NCBI GenBank assembly: GCA_023386965.1
Contig: JAEWIR010000010.1
Span: forward strand, 11,634 to 75,633
DNA from: Bacteroidota bacterium
GTDB taxonomy: Bacteria; Bacteroidota; Bacteroidia; Flavobacteriales; Weeksellaceae
Direction: 5' to 3'
DNA: 64,000 nucleotides
The notes under the pieces are model-generated. The model was not told the DNA's origin and ran no database searches. It saw only the letters and a program-made list of their open reading frames with translations. Below are positions 63,433 to 64,000 of the stretch, one piece after another. Each line of letters opens with the position of its first letter. Position 1 is the first letter of the stretch. Both the position numbers and the translations under genes were made by a program.

Positions 63433-64000
63433 TTAATTTTTAATGAGCTTGCCCGAAAGAAGCACACTTCCATGCGCGCTCCTGATAAGGTATTGATAGA
63501 AACCTGCGGGGAGGCCGCTTACTGTTAAACGGTTACTTCCATTTGTTAACTGGGTTCTGAACGCAAGTTTACCGGAGGAATCGTATAGGTCTATGGATCC
63601 CGCTTCCTGCATCTCGACCTGTAAAAGTTCGGTAAACGGATTGGGTGCGACTGATATTTTGCTGCGGGTGAATTCGGTGAGTTGAAGTGCTCCGAAATTC
63701 ATAACCCCGAACGGGGAGAAACTTGTAATACCTGTAGCCTGAAGCACATAAGGATTGCTTCCGGAAACTACCCCCGAACTTTCAGGTGTCCAGACACCAT
63801 TGATCAGGTGGCCTACCTGGGCTGTGTTTCGGCTAAAGGTGGTACTTTCCTGACTCTGGTTCCAACCCAGCGTCAGGCTAACATTACTCCCACCGGAAGT
63901 CCCTTCGCTAATATCCCAGGTAGCATTCACAGCACCGCCGGGCGCGTTGGAAATTCCTTCAGACACTTTTGCAGAGAAAGTATCTCTCGCTCCTGTGTTG
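63433..64000 (-). CDS. Second T9SS type A protein, C-terminal part (truncated by window edge)
   Basis: The reading frame runs off the right edge, so only the C-terminal 189 residues are seen. They repeat the module of the downstream gene (SSGVVSGSNPYVLQATGITS) and end in a T9SS type A sorting domain with VAPNPFTELLQVEMQEAGSI and GFYQYLIRSAHGS. It lies 5 bp upstream of the other T9SS gene on the minus strand, so both probably form an operon of paralogues. Confidence 0.82.
   Translation of the reverse strand, partial: NTGARDTFSAKVSEGISNAPGGAVNATWDISEGTSGGSNVSLTLGWNQSQESTTFSRNTAQVGHLINGVWTPESSGVVSGSNPYVLQATGITSFSPFGVMNFGALQLTEFTRSKISVAPNPFTELLQVEMQEAGSIDLYDSSGKLAFRTQLTNGSNRLTVSGLPAGFYQYLIRSAHGSVLLSGKLIKN
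63698..64000. repeat. Direct repeat, copy 2 (continues past the window)
   Basis: Second copy of the 303-bp direct repeat; the match is still intact at the window edge, so the duplicated segment is longer than seen here. Confidence 0.85.

Overview
The window looks like the chromosome of a Bacteroidota bacterium, class Flavobacteriia, most likely near Chryseobacterium/Kaistella (Weeksellaceae). The evidence is: many promoters with the Bacteroidota -7 element TAnnTTTG, few strong Shine-Dalgarno sites, type IX secretion (T9SS) sorting domains of both type A and type B, a GLPGLI-family protein, and typical flavobacterial proteins (DUF6428, MBL-rhodanese fusion, DUF4142). The genus is an inference; there is no rRNA or other species marker here.

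Layout. 1-4971: AT-rich four-gene operon (SNF2 helicase cut by the left edge, MORC/MutL-like GHKL ATPase, HNH endonuclease, and an unrecognised protein whose C-terminus resembles that of the ATPase). It has the make-up of an anti-phage or restriction-type system that I cannot match to a named one. 4972-5405 is decayed coding debris at its border. 5406-11326: META-domain lipoprotein and an AraC-controlled tripartite efflux operon (TolC/HlyD/MFS). 11550-20806: T9SS type B cell-surface protein, a tandem intergenic repeat, and housekeeping genes (ATP-grasp, AlkD, GLPGLI, Usp-GNAT-racemase, AraC). 20939-25150: sulfide/persulfide cluster (MBL-rhodanese, small membrane protein, thioredoxin, TlpA, SulP). 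25424-29456, minus strand: organic peroxide operon (nitroreductase, OhrR, Ohr) and KatG. 29674-32707: topoisomerase III, SlyD, tRNA-Leu. 33119-36950: tightly coupled saccharide operon (glycosyltransferase, UDP-galactopyranose mutase, glycosidase-like, cytidylyltransferase). 37010-45643: mixed core genes (DedA, SDR, FMN reductase, Ca2+ P-type ATPase, AI-2E transporter, YceI, a putative small RNA). 46493-49085: arsenic operon. 49164-52056: Crp/Fnr regulator followed by a sulfur-import/sulfite-export operon. 52164-54892: KatE and a DUF892 ferritin-like protein. 55114-60834: YcxB, a small unknown gene, PLP sulfur lyase with divergent Lrp regulator, membrane protein, YdeI and GH13 amylase. 60932-64000: two tandem T9SS type A surface proteins, the second cut by the right edge.

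How the parts connect. A dyad GTAAC-N4-GTTAC (or a near match) lies exactly 36.5 bp from its centre to the end of the -7 box in front of three units: the MBL-rhodanese cluster, the TauE-rhodanese-YeeE operon directly downstream of the Crp/Fnr gene, and a small unknown gene at 55.8 kb. This suggests one Crp/Fnr-controlled sulfur regulon spread over the window. The peroxide and arsenic operons each carry their own palindromic operator at the promoter, consistent with autoregulation by OhrR and ArsR.
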